From contig JACRNK010000170.1 in NCBI GenBank assembly GCA_016234985.1, positions 1 to 5,369 on the forward strand: a stretch of DNA of 5,369 nt. The letters are read 5' to 3'. The number at the start of each line of letters is the position of its first letter. Positions within the stretch are counted from its first letter, which is position 1. Below the pieces are notes generated by a model, which ran no database searches, was not told where the DNA came from, and saw only the letters and a program-made list of their open reading frames with translations. This document shows, piece by piece, positions 1 through 5,369 of the stretch. The position numbers were made by a program, and so were the translations under genes. This stretch comes from Deltaproteobacteria bacterium. Lineage in GTDB: Bacteria; Desulfobacterota; GWC2-55-46; UBA9637.

Positions 1-627
1 TGCGTCCCTCGCATCCTCAACTGATATGGAATGCAAAAGCGGCTCATCAGGGAATACGCCAAAAACATAAATACCTTTATTTTTGAGAAACGGCGCGATA
101 GTTTTTTTCACATAATCAATGCCTTCTTGCGGCACAAAATTCAATACCGCGCCCTTGAGACTCTTTCCAAAATAATCCTTTGCAGAGAGGATAGAATCTA
201 TGGTTGAGCTGTCTCTATACCTCTCAACCAGCAAGACCTTCGTTTTCAAGAGTTTTGCTATCTTAATGCCTGATACGCCGAGCATCCCGCCATCCGTAAG
301 ATTGCCTGCCCCGCCTATCAAAACCGCGTCCTTTCCCTTTGCAATCTTTTTAAAGGCAGCAAGTATCTTCTTGTCAAAGCCTTTTGTCTTGCCTGCCATA
401 GCCTGCATAAACAGATCGTGGGTAAGCGCAACAGGGCAGATGGTCTCAGCCGGCTCTTTCAATCCAAGTATATCTTTGATAAGCTCCAACAAGCCGTCAG
501 AAGATTTTGCAAAGGGCTTTATATACCCCACCTTCAAATCCTCTGCCTTCATCTTCAACCCCAAGCCCACGGCAATCATACTCTTGCCGGAATATTCCGA
601 TGTTGAGCCGATATATACAGAGCGCAT
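1..627 (-). CDS. BioD-like P-loop ATPase of the phosphotransacetylase-associated (DRTGG) family, C-terminus outside window
   Basis: Partial: 209 N-terminal residues are visible and the frame is still open at the left edge. The protein starts MRSVYIGSTSEYSGKSMIAV. G7-x-x-x-x-x-S-G-K-S (to residue 16) is a P-loop of the dethiobiotin-synthetase/cobyrinate-synthase type (COG0857 N-terminal domain, AAA_26-like). Residues 34-39 (GYIKPF), the GGAGN turn at 105-109, VLLVERY at 131-137, and VLNFVP followed by GVFPDEPLL (161-198) match the pattern of 'phosphotransacetylase family protein' sequences. In those a DRTGG domain follows, which would lie outside this window. The biochemical role of the family is not settled; the domain resembles the N-terminal part of long Pta enzymes but is not the acetyltransferase domain. 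The start at 627 is well supported by AGGGAGG just upstream, which lies inside the stop region of the HEPN gene two bases away, so translation is probably coupled. The nearby acyl-CoA synthetase suggests, by inference, a link to acetyl-CoA metabolism. Confidence 0.8.
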   Translation of the reverse strand, partial: MRSVYIGSTSEYSGKSMIAVGLGLKMKAEDLKVGYIKPFAKSSDGLLELIKDILGLKEPAETICPVALTHDLFMQAMAGKTKGFDKKILAAFKKIAKGKDAVLIGGAGNLTDGGMLGVSGIKIAKLLKTKVLLVERYRDSSTIDSILSAKDYFGKSLKGAVLNFVPQEGIDYVKKTIAPFLKNKGIYVFGVFPDEPLLHSISVEDARDA

Positions 628-629
628 AT

Positions 630-1016
630 CTACCTCCCTTTGACTAAAACATCTATCAGCGCAGATGCTGTATCAAGAGACTTTTTAATCTCTTCCCTTG
701 GATAATCTATTGCCATCCTGCCCGGATATCTGGCGTGAAAATAATACTCGCTTATGCGCCTTAAATCCTCTTCAAATTTTTGAAGGGCTGGATTATGTTT
801 TGATGCTTCAGCGAGGAGGGGTATTAAATCGTGAATCTTTTGCAGCTTCCATCCGTGTAAAATCAGGTAACCTTTAAGATATTTCTCCAATGCCTGCTGA
901 ATTAGCATCGCAATAGTATCGGTAAAATGTCCGCGTTCGAAAAGAAGCCTTGCGCCTTCAACATCGTGTCTTCCTTTCTCAAACCACTCATCGGCAATCT
1001 TTAATTTATCTGACAT
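630..1016 (-). CDS. HEPN domain protein, partner of the upstream nucleotidyltransferase
   Basis: A 128-residue all-helical protein of the PF05168/COG2250 HEPN type. Family marks are QQALEKYLKGYL at 40-51, HDLIPLL at 62-68, and YYFHARYPG at 91-99. HEPN proteins paired with MNT proteins are commonly toxin-antitoxin modules, in which the HEPN is an RNase whose activity depends on an R-x4-6-H motif. Here R87-x6-H94 fits that pattern, but it coincides with the conserved aromatic/ARYP segment, so it may be fortuitous. The start MSDKLKIADEW (ATG 1016-1014) is chosen because AGGGAGGG lies six bases upstream. An in-frame ATG at 1064 would add 16 residues with no family resemblance and overlap the neighbour by 59 bp. 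The gene overlaps the end of the MNT gene by 11 bp and its stop is 2 bp from the next start. RNase activity, or a non-toxic role, cannot be decided from sequence. Confidence 0.85.
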   Translation of the reverse strand: MSDKLKIADEWFEKGRHDVEGARLLFERGHFTDTIAMLIQQALEKYLKGYLILHGWKLQKIHDLIPLLAEASKHNPALQKFEEDLRRISEYYFHARYPGRMAIDYPREEIKKSLDTASALIDVLVKGR

Positions 1017-1386
1017 ATAGCACCCTCCCTCGCTCAAGCACTTCAGCCACAAAGTCATCGCCAATAAAAAGACGGTTCTCTATCTCTTCAGGCGTATAAA
1101 CTATAGGAGTGATTGGCAAGAATCTGTTTTCTTCTGCAAGAATCTTCCTGATTTCAACACTTCGGTCTATAGAAGGAGTATTGCCAGCGTCTTTTTTTAT
1201 AACGACAATATCAATATCGCTGTCTTCGGTCGGTTTTCCATAGGCGTAGGAACCAAAAAGGATTATTTTTTCAGGATGGTAGTTATCCCTGATTTTTTCA
1301 ACAATACGACTACAGATAATTTCTTCAATATTCTTTTTTGATTTTAAAAAATCTGATGTGATTTGAATCTTGCTGTGAGTTTGCAT
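1006..1386 (-). CDS. MNT-type nucleotidyltransferase domain protein (candidate antitoxin)
   Basis: A 126-residue protein with the DNA polymerase beta-like minimal nucleotidyltransferase core. The signature G45-S46-x10-D57-I58-D59 (from IILFGSYAYGK through DSDIDIVVI) is intact and supplies two metal-binding carboxylates. In characterised MNT-HEPN (MntA-HepT) pairs the MNT partner AMPylates the HEPN toxin and neutralises it; that role is inferred here only from the gene pair. The third carboxylate usually lies on a later strand, five residues before a TPEE-like turn. Here the strand reads PITPIVYTPEE (91-101), so T93 stands where Asp is usual, which may weaken or abolish catalysis. Residues 1-20 form a Lys-rich N-terminal extension before the core. 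The start at 1386 is preceded by GGGAG. A 63-bp gap separates it from lepB, with no terminator or clear promoter, so cotranscription with lepB is likely. Confidence 0.85.
   Translation of the reverse strand: MQTHSKIQITSDFLKSKKNIEEIICSRIVEKIRDNYHPEKIILFGSYAYGKPTEDSDIDIVVIKKDAGNTPSIDRSVEIRKILAEENRFLPITPIVYTPEEIENRLFIGDDFVAEVLERGRVLYVR
1023..1030 (-). promoter_or_regulatory. Shine-Dalgarno site deciding the HEPN start
   Basis: AGGGAGGG on the minus strand ends six bases before the ATG at 1016. It lies inside the 3' end of the MNT gene, which implies coupled translation of the pair. It decides in favour of the 128-residue HEPN over the longer open frame starting at 1064. Confidence 0.75.
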
Positions 1387-1449
1387 TTTATCTCCCGTAA
1401 AATTTCAAATGCCTTTAAAAATCTTTTTTCAAGCTATATTTGGCTAAGC

Positions 1450-2316
1450 CTAACTAACCCTTTGCCCTATCCTTTGCCAACGAACAGAACGACTTTTACT
1501 ATCCCACGACCAATAAATACACTTTGCAATTCCTCTTATCTTGGATTTTTCTACAAATCCCCAGTAACGGCTGTCGAAACTTCTATCCCGGTTGTCTCCC
1601 AAAACGAAAAATGAATTTGACGGAACAGTAACAGGCCCATAATTGTCCCGACGTTCTTCACCCTTGGGAAAAATCTTGGCATCCGTATGGATGGCATAAT
1701 CATTTTTGACCAATACATTGTTCACATATAATTCCTTATCACGAATCTCTACGGTATCGCCGCCAACCCCAACGACCCGCTTGATAAATTCTTTTTGAGG
1801 GTCGCCCGAATATTCAAAGACGATAATATCCCCACGCACAGGATTTTTTGCGGAACTGCCTAACTTGTCAATAAGGATATGATCTCCTATTAAAAGCGTC
1901 GGCTCCATGCTTGCGGCAGGGATTTTATATGCTTGAACCATATAAGTTTTTACAAGGTATGCGTCTACATTTGAAATAAGAGATACTGCAACAAAAGTGC
2001 CTATATATACAAAGGTTCTATTATACGCCTTTAACGAATAACTATCGCCAATGTTTCGTGCATTCAAAATAGCATCAAGCACAATATAAATGTAACATAC
2101 TATCAAACCCGAAAGAAAAATTGCGAAAAGCAACGCCGAAGGATATTTTAAAAGTAACGGAAGTATTAACCAAAAGGATAATTGAGCAAGAAAGAATGCT
2201 ACGCCCTTTTTCGCCTGACCATTATATATCTGGCCGAGACCGGGTTGTGCCATGCTTAATAAACCGGCAATCCACCATTTTCTCGGTTTTAATTGTGAAA
2301 CGGGTGTATTTTCCAT
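1450..2316 (-). CDS. lepB: Signal peptidase I with N-terminal membrane extension
   Basis: A 288-residue S26 family signal peptidase, the membrane enzyme that removes signal peptides from exported preproteins. The catalytic Ser136 lies in KIPAASMEPTL (131-141) and the general-base Lys179 in FIKRVVGVGGD (177-187). RGDIIVFEY (161-169) and GDNRDRSFDSRYWG (240-253) are the other conserved boxes. Residues 1-100 are not part of the minimal enzyme. They start with a basic stretch, carry a GLLSMAQPGLGQIYNGQ motif (18-34) like small TM2-type membrane domains, and contain two hydrophobic segments (about 40-57 and 60-82). A further segment at about 102-118 should anchor the periplasmic catalytic domain. 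The start is forced: the synthetase stop codon TAG lies in the same frame two codons upstream. A purine-rich AGAGGAG lies 14 bases upstream, a long spacing, so coupling to the preceding gene may matter. It looks intact and functional. Confidence 0.95.
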   Translation of the reverse strand: MENTPVSQLKPRKWWIAGLLSMAQPGLGQIYNGQAKKGVAFFLAQLSFWLILPLLLKYPSALLFAIFLSGLIVCYIYIVLDAILNARNIGDSYSLKAYNRTFVYIGTFVAVSLISNVDAYLVKTYMVQAYKIPAASMEPTLLIGDHILIDKLGSSAKNPVRGDIIVFEYSGDPQKEFIKRVVGVGGDTVEIRDKELYVNNVLVKNDYAIHTDAKIFPKGEERRDNYGPVTVPSNSFFVLGDNRDRSFDSRYWGFVEKSKIRGIAKCIYWSWDSKSRSVRWQRIGQRVS

Positions 2317-2319
2317 TAT

Positions 2320-4411
2320 CTAACTATTCTCTCCTCTTTGCTTCCCTTTTTCGAATACCCCCATCCTCACATCCACCGCAACCACCCCTTCACCCTCCGG
2401 CATTACCATAAGAGGGTTTATATCCATCTCAATAATCTCTGGAAAATCCGTAACGAGTTGAGACAGCCTTAATATTGCATCTATCAAGGCATTTATATCA
2501 GATTTTTTCTCTCCCCGCACCCCTTTTAGAATTGGAAACACTTTGACTTCTTCAAGCATGGACTCAACATCCCTACGCAAAAGCGGCGCAACCCTGAACG
2601 AAACATCCTTCATAACCTCCACATATATGCCGCCGAGCCCGAACATTATGAGAGGGCCGAAGTTCCTGTCATGGCTCATGCCGAGGATTACCTCCTTGCC
2701 TTTTACCATTTTCTGGATATGAACGCCAAATATAATTGCATGAGGCATATGCCTTTTTGACTGCGATGTCATTTCAAGAAAGGCATTGCGCACCTCCCTT
2801 TTATCCTTCAATCCAACCCGCACGCCGTTGACCTCTGTCTTATGGATAATATCAGGAGAGGCAATCTTCATAACAACCGGATAGCCCAGCTTTTCTGCTG
2901 CCTTTACTGCCTCATTTGATGTTTCTGCAAGAACCACCTGCGGTGTTTTAAAACCGTATGCCTCTATGATTGATTTTGCCTCATCTAAAATAGTTGCCTT
3001 GCCGCTATCAACTGCTTTTTTTAATATGTCTTCTGCACGGGCTTTGTCTACATTGAATGAAACCGGCTTATCATCAGGCAATTTACGTGTTTCCACATAC
3101 TGCGCCATCCTTGCAAAACTCCTTACAGCCCTTTCCGGATATGGATAATTCGGAATGCCGTTTTTCTGCAAGAGGCTTATTGAATCACGGACAGATGCCT
3201 CTCCCATGAATGATGTCATTATGGTTTTGCTGAAATTTGACGAGACTTGGACTGCAACCTGCGCAATTATATCAACATCGGTCATCGCCTGAGGCGTAAG
3301 CAGGACAAGCCCTGCGTCAACGTTATTATCGTTTAAGACAATGTCCAGCGCATCTTTGTATCTGTCGGATTTTGCATCGCCTATCACATCAACAGGATTG
3401 AAAAGACCTGCTGTCGGAGGAAGTTTCTGCCTTAAATTATCAAGCGTATCATTTGAAAATTGCGCCATCTCAATTCCTTTTGTGTTTTCTACAGAGTCAG
3501 CTGCAATAATCCCAGGCCCGCCTGCATTTGTTATGATTGCAATCTTATTTCCTTTTGGCAGAGGCTGCTCAGCAAAGAGGATTGCATAGTCAAAAAGCTC
3601 TTCTATGGACATTGCCCTTATAATGCCTATTTGAAGAAATGCGGCATTAAACGCCTTGTCAGAGCCTGCGAGCGTGCCCGTGTGCGAGGATGCTGCCCGC
3701 GCCCCTGCGCCTGTGCCTCCGGCCTTTATAAGTATAACAGGTTTTTCCCGGACAGCCTTTTTTGCAATCTCCATAAATGCCTTCCCGTTTTCAATGCCTT
3801 CAAGATAGCCGAGTATGACGGAAGTTTCATCATCATTTGCCAAATTTTGAAAACCCGACATTGGTCCCGATTGCCCAATCAAGTATTGCTGTGCAGAGCG
3901 CGCCTGATTGGGAAAAGAATGCAATCTTGCCTTTTGGAGGCATGCCTTTTGCAAAAGAGGCATTTAGCATGGAGTTTGTATCTATAAGTCCAAGGCAATT
4001 CGGGCCAAGAAGCCTTATGCCAAGTGTTTTTGCCTTTGATGCTACCTCGTTTTCAAGCCTTGCGCCTTCTGCGCCTGTTTCCTTAAAGCCGGCAGATATG
4101 ATAATGGCAGACCTTACGCCTTTTTTGGCGCAATCATCAAGGATAGATGAAACAAATTTTGGAGGGATTACAATGACTGCAAGGTCTATTTCCGAATCTA
4201 TGCCTTCCAAAGATGGAAAGGTCTTGAGTCCGAGGATTTCAGAAGATTTAGGATTTATAGGAAATATTTTGCCGGGGAATCCACGCTTACTGCCTGCGAG
4301 GACAAGTTTATTATTGACAAGATTTGCAAGGATGCTGTTGCCTGTCTTTCCTTCTTCCCGTGAAGCGCCGATAACGGCAACGGATTTGGGCTTAAAAAAA
4401 GAGTCCAGCAT
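2320..4411 (-). pseudogene. Acetate-CoA ligase (ADP-forming), fused alpha-beta, frame-broken by internal deletion
   Basis: The family converts acyl-CoA + ADP + Pi to the acid + ATP + CoA. The N-terminal frame (4411-3842, residues 1-190) has the CoA-binding Rossmann domain (VAVIGASREEGKTGNSI, 11-27), LLGPNCLGL (134-142) and FFSQSGALCTAILDWA (165-180). It then stops three codons after GFSKF. The second frame (3843-2320, 507 residues) resumes at LANDDETSVILGYLEGI. It has ASSHTGTLAGSD, with the presumed phospho-His at 3682-3684, NAGGPG, the ATP-grasp part with a second His in SPDIIHKTEVNGV, and the C-terminal MDINPLMV box. Missing between them is the conserved segment of roughly 17 residues (VSxGN...DLLEY in relatives). 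Restoring it gives about 714 residues, a normal family length. The second frame's upstream ATG at 3963 only translates the N-terminal part out of frame. The start at 4411 has AGGAGG four bases upstream. The rest of the protein looks well conserved, so the break is recent or a sequence error. The acid specificity is unknown. Confidence 0.88.
4283..4309 (-). repeat. Possible small hairpin insertion inside the synthetase CoA-binding domain
   Basis: Residues 35-43 (KLVLAGSKR) interrupt what is normally a short loop of the form NL-x-x-GF-x-GKI-x-P-x-NPK. The DNA has imperfect inverted arms, TCCTCGC and GCGTGGA, around a 9-base loop (minus strand, about 4281-4303). The length is a multiple of three, so the frame is kept. 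This may be a short dispersed element or simply a natural loop variant. Evidence is weak. Confidence 0.3.
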
Positions 4412-4415
4412 TCAG

Positions 4416-4421
4416 CCTCCT
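4416..4421 (-). promoter_or_regulatory. Shine-Dalgarno site of the acyl-CoA synthetase gene
   Basis: A perfect AGGAGG on the minus strand, four bases before the ATG at 4411. It fixes the start of the synthetase reading frame and, with the promoter upstream, leaves a very short leader of about 17 bases. Confidence 0.75.
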
Positions 4422-4434
4422 GCGAATTGAGCAG

Positions 4435-4463
4435 ATTATATATAGGAATAGAGGATTTAGCAA
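4435..4463 (-). promoter_or_regulatory. Sigma70-like promoter for the synthetase-lepB-MNT-HEPN transcript
   Basis: On the minus strand a TTGCTA -35 box (4463-4458) is followed by a 17-base spacer and an exact TATAAT -10 box (4440-4435). Transcription would start near 4428, just ahead of the Shine-Dalgarno site at 4421-4416. The region is AT-rich and lies between the inverted repeat and the synthetase start, so this gene and those below it can be expressed independently of cbiB. No operator is evident. Not confirmed by data. Confidence 0.65.
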
Positions 4464-4484
4464 TTAGCAAATGAACTTGGGAGA

Positions 4485-4565
4485 TGTCATTGCGAGCCAT
4501 CGGCGAAGCAATCTTTATTTGAGTATTAGCTTATCTTGAGATTACTTCGCTTCGCTCGTAATGAC
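4485..4565. repeat. Imperfect inverted repeat of about 80 bp, dispersed-repeat type
   Basis: The left arm (4486-4514), GTCATTGCGAGC then GCGAAGCAATCT, is matched by the inverted right arm (4539-4565), AGATTACTTCGC then GCTCGTAATGAC. The arms differ at two positions plus a few bases at the centre of the left arm, around a 24-base AT-rich loop. The 'TCATTGCGAGC...GCGAAGCAATCT' pattern resembles intergenic palindromic repeats I recall from several environmental bacterial lineages. The minus-strand stop codon of cbiB (TAG, 4567-4565) abuts or overlaps the right end. An RNA copy could fold into a long hairpin that protects or ends the cbiB message, but there is no U-tract, so it is not a standard intrinsic terminator. 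Confidence 0.8.
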
Positions 4566-5369
4566 TACAAAAAAATTATCAAAAGACCTGAAAATAAAAC
4601 AACACCAAGGAATGCCGTCAGATGCATAATTTTTACGGTGCCTTTTACAGATTTGATTGTGAACTCATTATCTTTATCCCCGATAAGCGGCCTGTTGTGA
4701 GGCTCGCCAAAATAGTAATTAGCCCCGCCTAATTGCAAGCCCAGTGCGCCTGCCGTTGCTGCTTCAGGATAGCCTGCATTCGGGCTTGGGTGATTTCGCG
4801 CATCCCTCCGGATAATTTTTAAAGATTTTTTCCAATCGCGCCTCAAGATAAAACAGGCAATGACCATGAGAACCGCAGTAATCCTTGCAGGGATGAAATT
4901 GGCAGTATCATCCATTCTGGCGGAAAACCAGCCGAAGTTTTTATATTTTTCGTTTTTATACCCGACCATTGAGTCTAATGTATTTACAGCCTTATATGCA
5001 ATGGCTAATGCCGGGCCTCCTAATGCAAGATAAAATAATGGCGCAACAATGCCGTCAGATGTATTCTCTGCAACGGTCTCAACAACAGCGCGATAAATTT
5101 CCTCTTCTGATAGATTCTTTGTATCTCTGCCGACGATATGGGAAAGCCTCTTTCTCGCCTCAGCAACCCCCCCGTCCCCCCCCTTTAATAAAGGGGGGGC
5201 TGGGGGGGTTATTGCATGGATTACAGACCATGCCTCCTGATGCAGGGATTTTATGGAAAGGGTGGTGTAAGCGAGGAAGATGGATAACAGGCTATGGGCT
5301 ATAGGCGATAGGCGATAGGTAAAATATAAAATAAATTGCGTAAAAGCATAAGTTGTTCCTACTGCCAAA
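4565..5369 (-). CDS. cbiB: Adenosylcobinamide-phosphate synthase CbiB/CobD, N-terminus outside window
   Basis: An inner-membrane enzyme that joins the aminopropanol (phosphate) arm to adenosylcobyric acid in cobalamin synthesis. About 267 residues are visible and the frame is open at the right edge. The first visible codon, TTG, is probably an internal Leu, because relatives have roughly 50 more residues before this point. Family boxes (numbered from that codon) are HIVGRDT (77-83), VAENTSDGIVAPLFYLALGG (from about 97), YKAVNTLDSMVGYKNE, FGWFSARMDDTANFIPARITA, and HPSPNAGYPEAATAGALGLQLGG. Hydrophobic stretches occur near the visible N-terminus, in the middle (AVLMVIACFIL) and at the C-terminus (FLGVVLFSGLLIIFL). 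Two repeat-derived segments lie in frame: YRLSPIAHS (18-26) from a 7-bp tandem repeat, and ITPPAPPLLKGGDGGV (53-68) from a GC-rich palindrome inserted just before the AEAR segment. All recognised motifs remain intact, so the protein may still work. No other cobalamin gene is visible here. Confidence 0.93.
   Translation of the reverse strand, partial: LAVGTTYAFTQFILYFTYRLSPIAHSLLSIFLAYTTLSIKSLHQEAWSVIHAITPPAPPLLKGGDGGVAEARKRLSHIVGRDTKNLSEEEIYRAVVETVAENTSDGIVAPLFYLALGGPALAIAYKAVNTLDSMVGYKNEKYKNFGWFSARMDDTANFIPARITAVLMVIACFILRRDWKKSLKIIRRDARNHPSPNAGYPEAATAGALGLQLGGANYYFGEPHNRPLIGDKDNEFTIKSVKGTVKIMHLTAFLGVVLFSGLLIIFL
5165..5210. repeat. C-run/G-run palindromic repeat inserted in frame in cbiB
   Basis: On the plus strand AA-C7-GT-C8-TTTA is followed by its imperfect inverse ATAAA-G7-CT-G7-TT, a near-perfect palindrome with almost no loop. 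In the cbiB frame it reads TPPAPPLLKGGDGG. On the opposite strand it reads PPRPPPLIKGGLGG, a nearly identical peptide, as expected for a palindrome with a suitable period. Peptides of the type PPxPPLLKGGxGG are familiar to me as spurious or inserted segments in many environmental and cyanobacterial genomes, which suggests a dispersed repeat. The flanking cbiB sequence (HAI before, AEAR after) joins without frame loss. Confidence 0.85.
5290..5317. repeat. Tandem 7-bp repeat (GGCKATR x4) within cbiB
   Basis: Four contiguous heptamers on the plus strand: GGCTATG, GGCTATA, GGCGATA and GGCGATA, followed by a partial GGT. On the coding strand it gives YRLSPIAHS, next to the hydrophobic segment LLSIFLAYTTL. 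Because seven is not a multiple of three, changes in copy number would shift the reading frame unless three copies change together. It resembles dispersed 'GGCTATA/GGCGATA' tracts seen in other environmental genomes. Confidence 0.8.

Noticed and set aside
200..643. 147-residue open frame on the plus strand
   Set aside because: It is the antisense of the BioD-like gene, with Ser/Pro/Ile-rich composition typical of a shadow frame and no recognisable domain.
1017..1064. Longer HEPN start at the upstream ATG
   Set aside because: The 16 extra residues do not resemble the family and the internal ATG has a near-ideal Shine-Dalgarno site.
1387..1449. Terminator or promoter between lepB and the MNT gene
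   Set aside because: There is only a short GGCTTAGCC near-palindrome without a stem plus U-tract, and no convincing paired -35/-10 boxes.
3833..3850. Programmed ribosomal frameshift in the synthetase
   Set aside because: There is no slippery heptamer with a downstream structure, and a shift would still leave the conserved segment of about 17 residues missing.
3844..3963. The 40 residues preceding LANDDET in the second synthetase frame, read as a true N-terminus
   Set aside because: This stretch is the out-of-frame translation of DNA that encodes a conserved alpha-subunit segment in the other frame, and it has no ribosome site.
3460..3987. 175-residue open frame on the plus strand
   Set aside because: It is Cys/Arg-rich translation opposite the synthetase, with no family resemblance.
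3837..4430. 197-residue open frame on the plus strand
   Set aside because: It is the antisense shadow of the synthetase alpha part, which has clear motifs and a good ribosome site on the minus strand.
4255..4500. 81-residue minus-strand open frame across the intergenic region
   Set aside because: It overlaps the synthetase start, promoter and repeat arm in another frame, has no ribosome site and no recognisable domain.
5290..5317. CRISPR or iteron array
   Set aside because: The units are contiguous heptamers without spacers, and lie within a coding region.

Overview
All genes recognised in this 5.4 kb window lie on the minus strand, so the reading direction is right to left. The set is an ordinary bacterial housekeeping set: cobalamin nucleotide-loop assembly, ADP-forming acyl-CoA synthetase, signal peptidase I, and a BioD-like/DRTGG-type ATPase. 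A small MNT-HEPN two-gene module is embedded in it. Moderate GC, strong Shine-Dalgarno sites, a sigma70-type promoter and three kinds of dispersed-looking repeats resemble what I know from Nitrospirota, 'deltaproteobacterial' lineages and related environmental genomes. That placement is an impression, not a demonstration.

Layout from right to left: (i) 5369-4565, cbiB/cobD, running off the right edge. It carries two low-complexity repeats that keep the frame, a 7-bp tandem repeat and a C-run/G-run palindrome. (ii) 4564-4412, a short intergenic region with an imperfect inverted repeat of about 80 bp touching the cbiB stop, then a good sigma70-like promoter. (iii) 4411-2320, a fused alpha-beta acetate-CoA ligase (ADP-forming) broken into two frames by an apparent internal deletion of about 53 bp. 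(iv) 2316-1450, signal peptidase I with an N-terminal membrane extension. (v) 1386-1006 and 1016-630, a nucleotidyltransferase (MNT) and HEPN pair overlapping by 11 bp. (vi) 627-1, the N-terminal 209 residues of a BioD-like P-loop protein of the phosphotransacetylase-associated family, leaving the window on the left.

From the promoter at about 4450 leftwards, the spacing is tight (3 bp, 63 bp, 11 bp overlap, 2 bp), which suggests one transcript. The acyl-CoA synthetase and the BioD-like protein are plausible functional partners in acetyl-CoA/acetate metabolism, with lepB and the MNT-HEPN pair lying between them. I see no convincing undescribed system. The most interesting signals are the repeats that have entered coding sequence without breaking frame in cbiB, in contrast to the frame-breaking deletion in the synthetase, and the atypical catalytic motifs of the MNT-HEPN pair.
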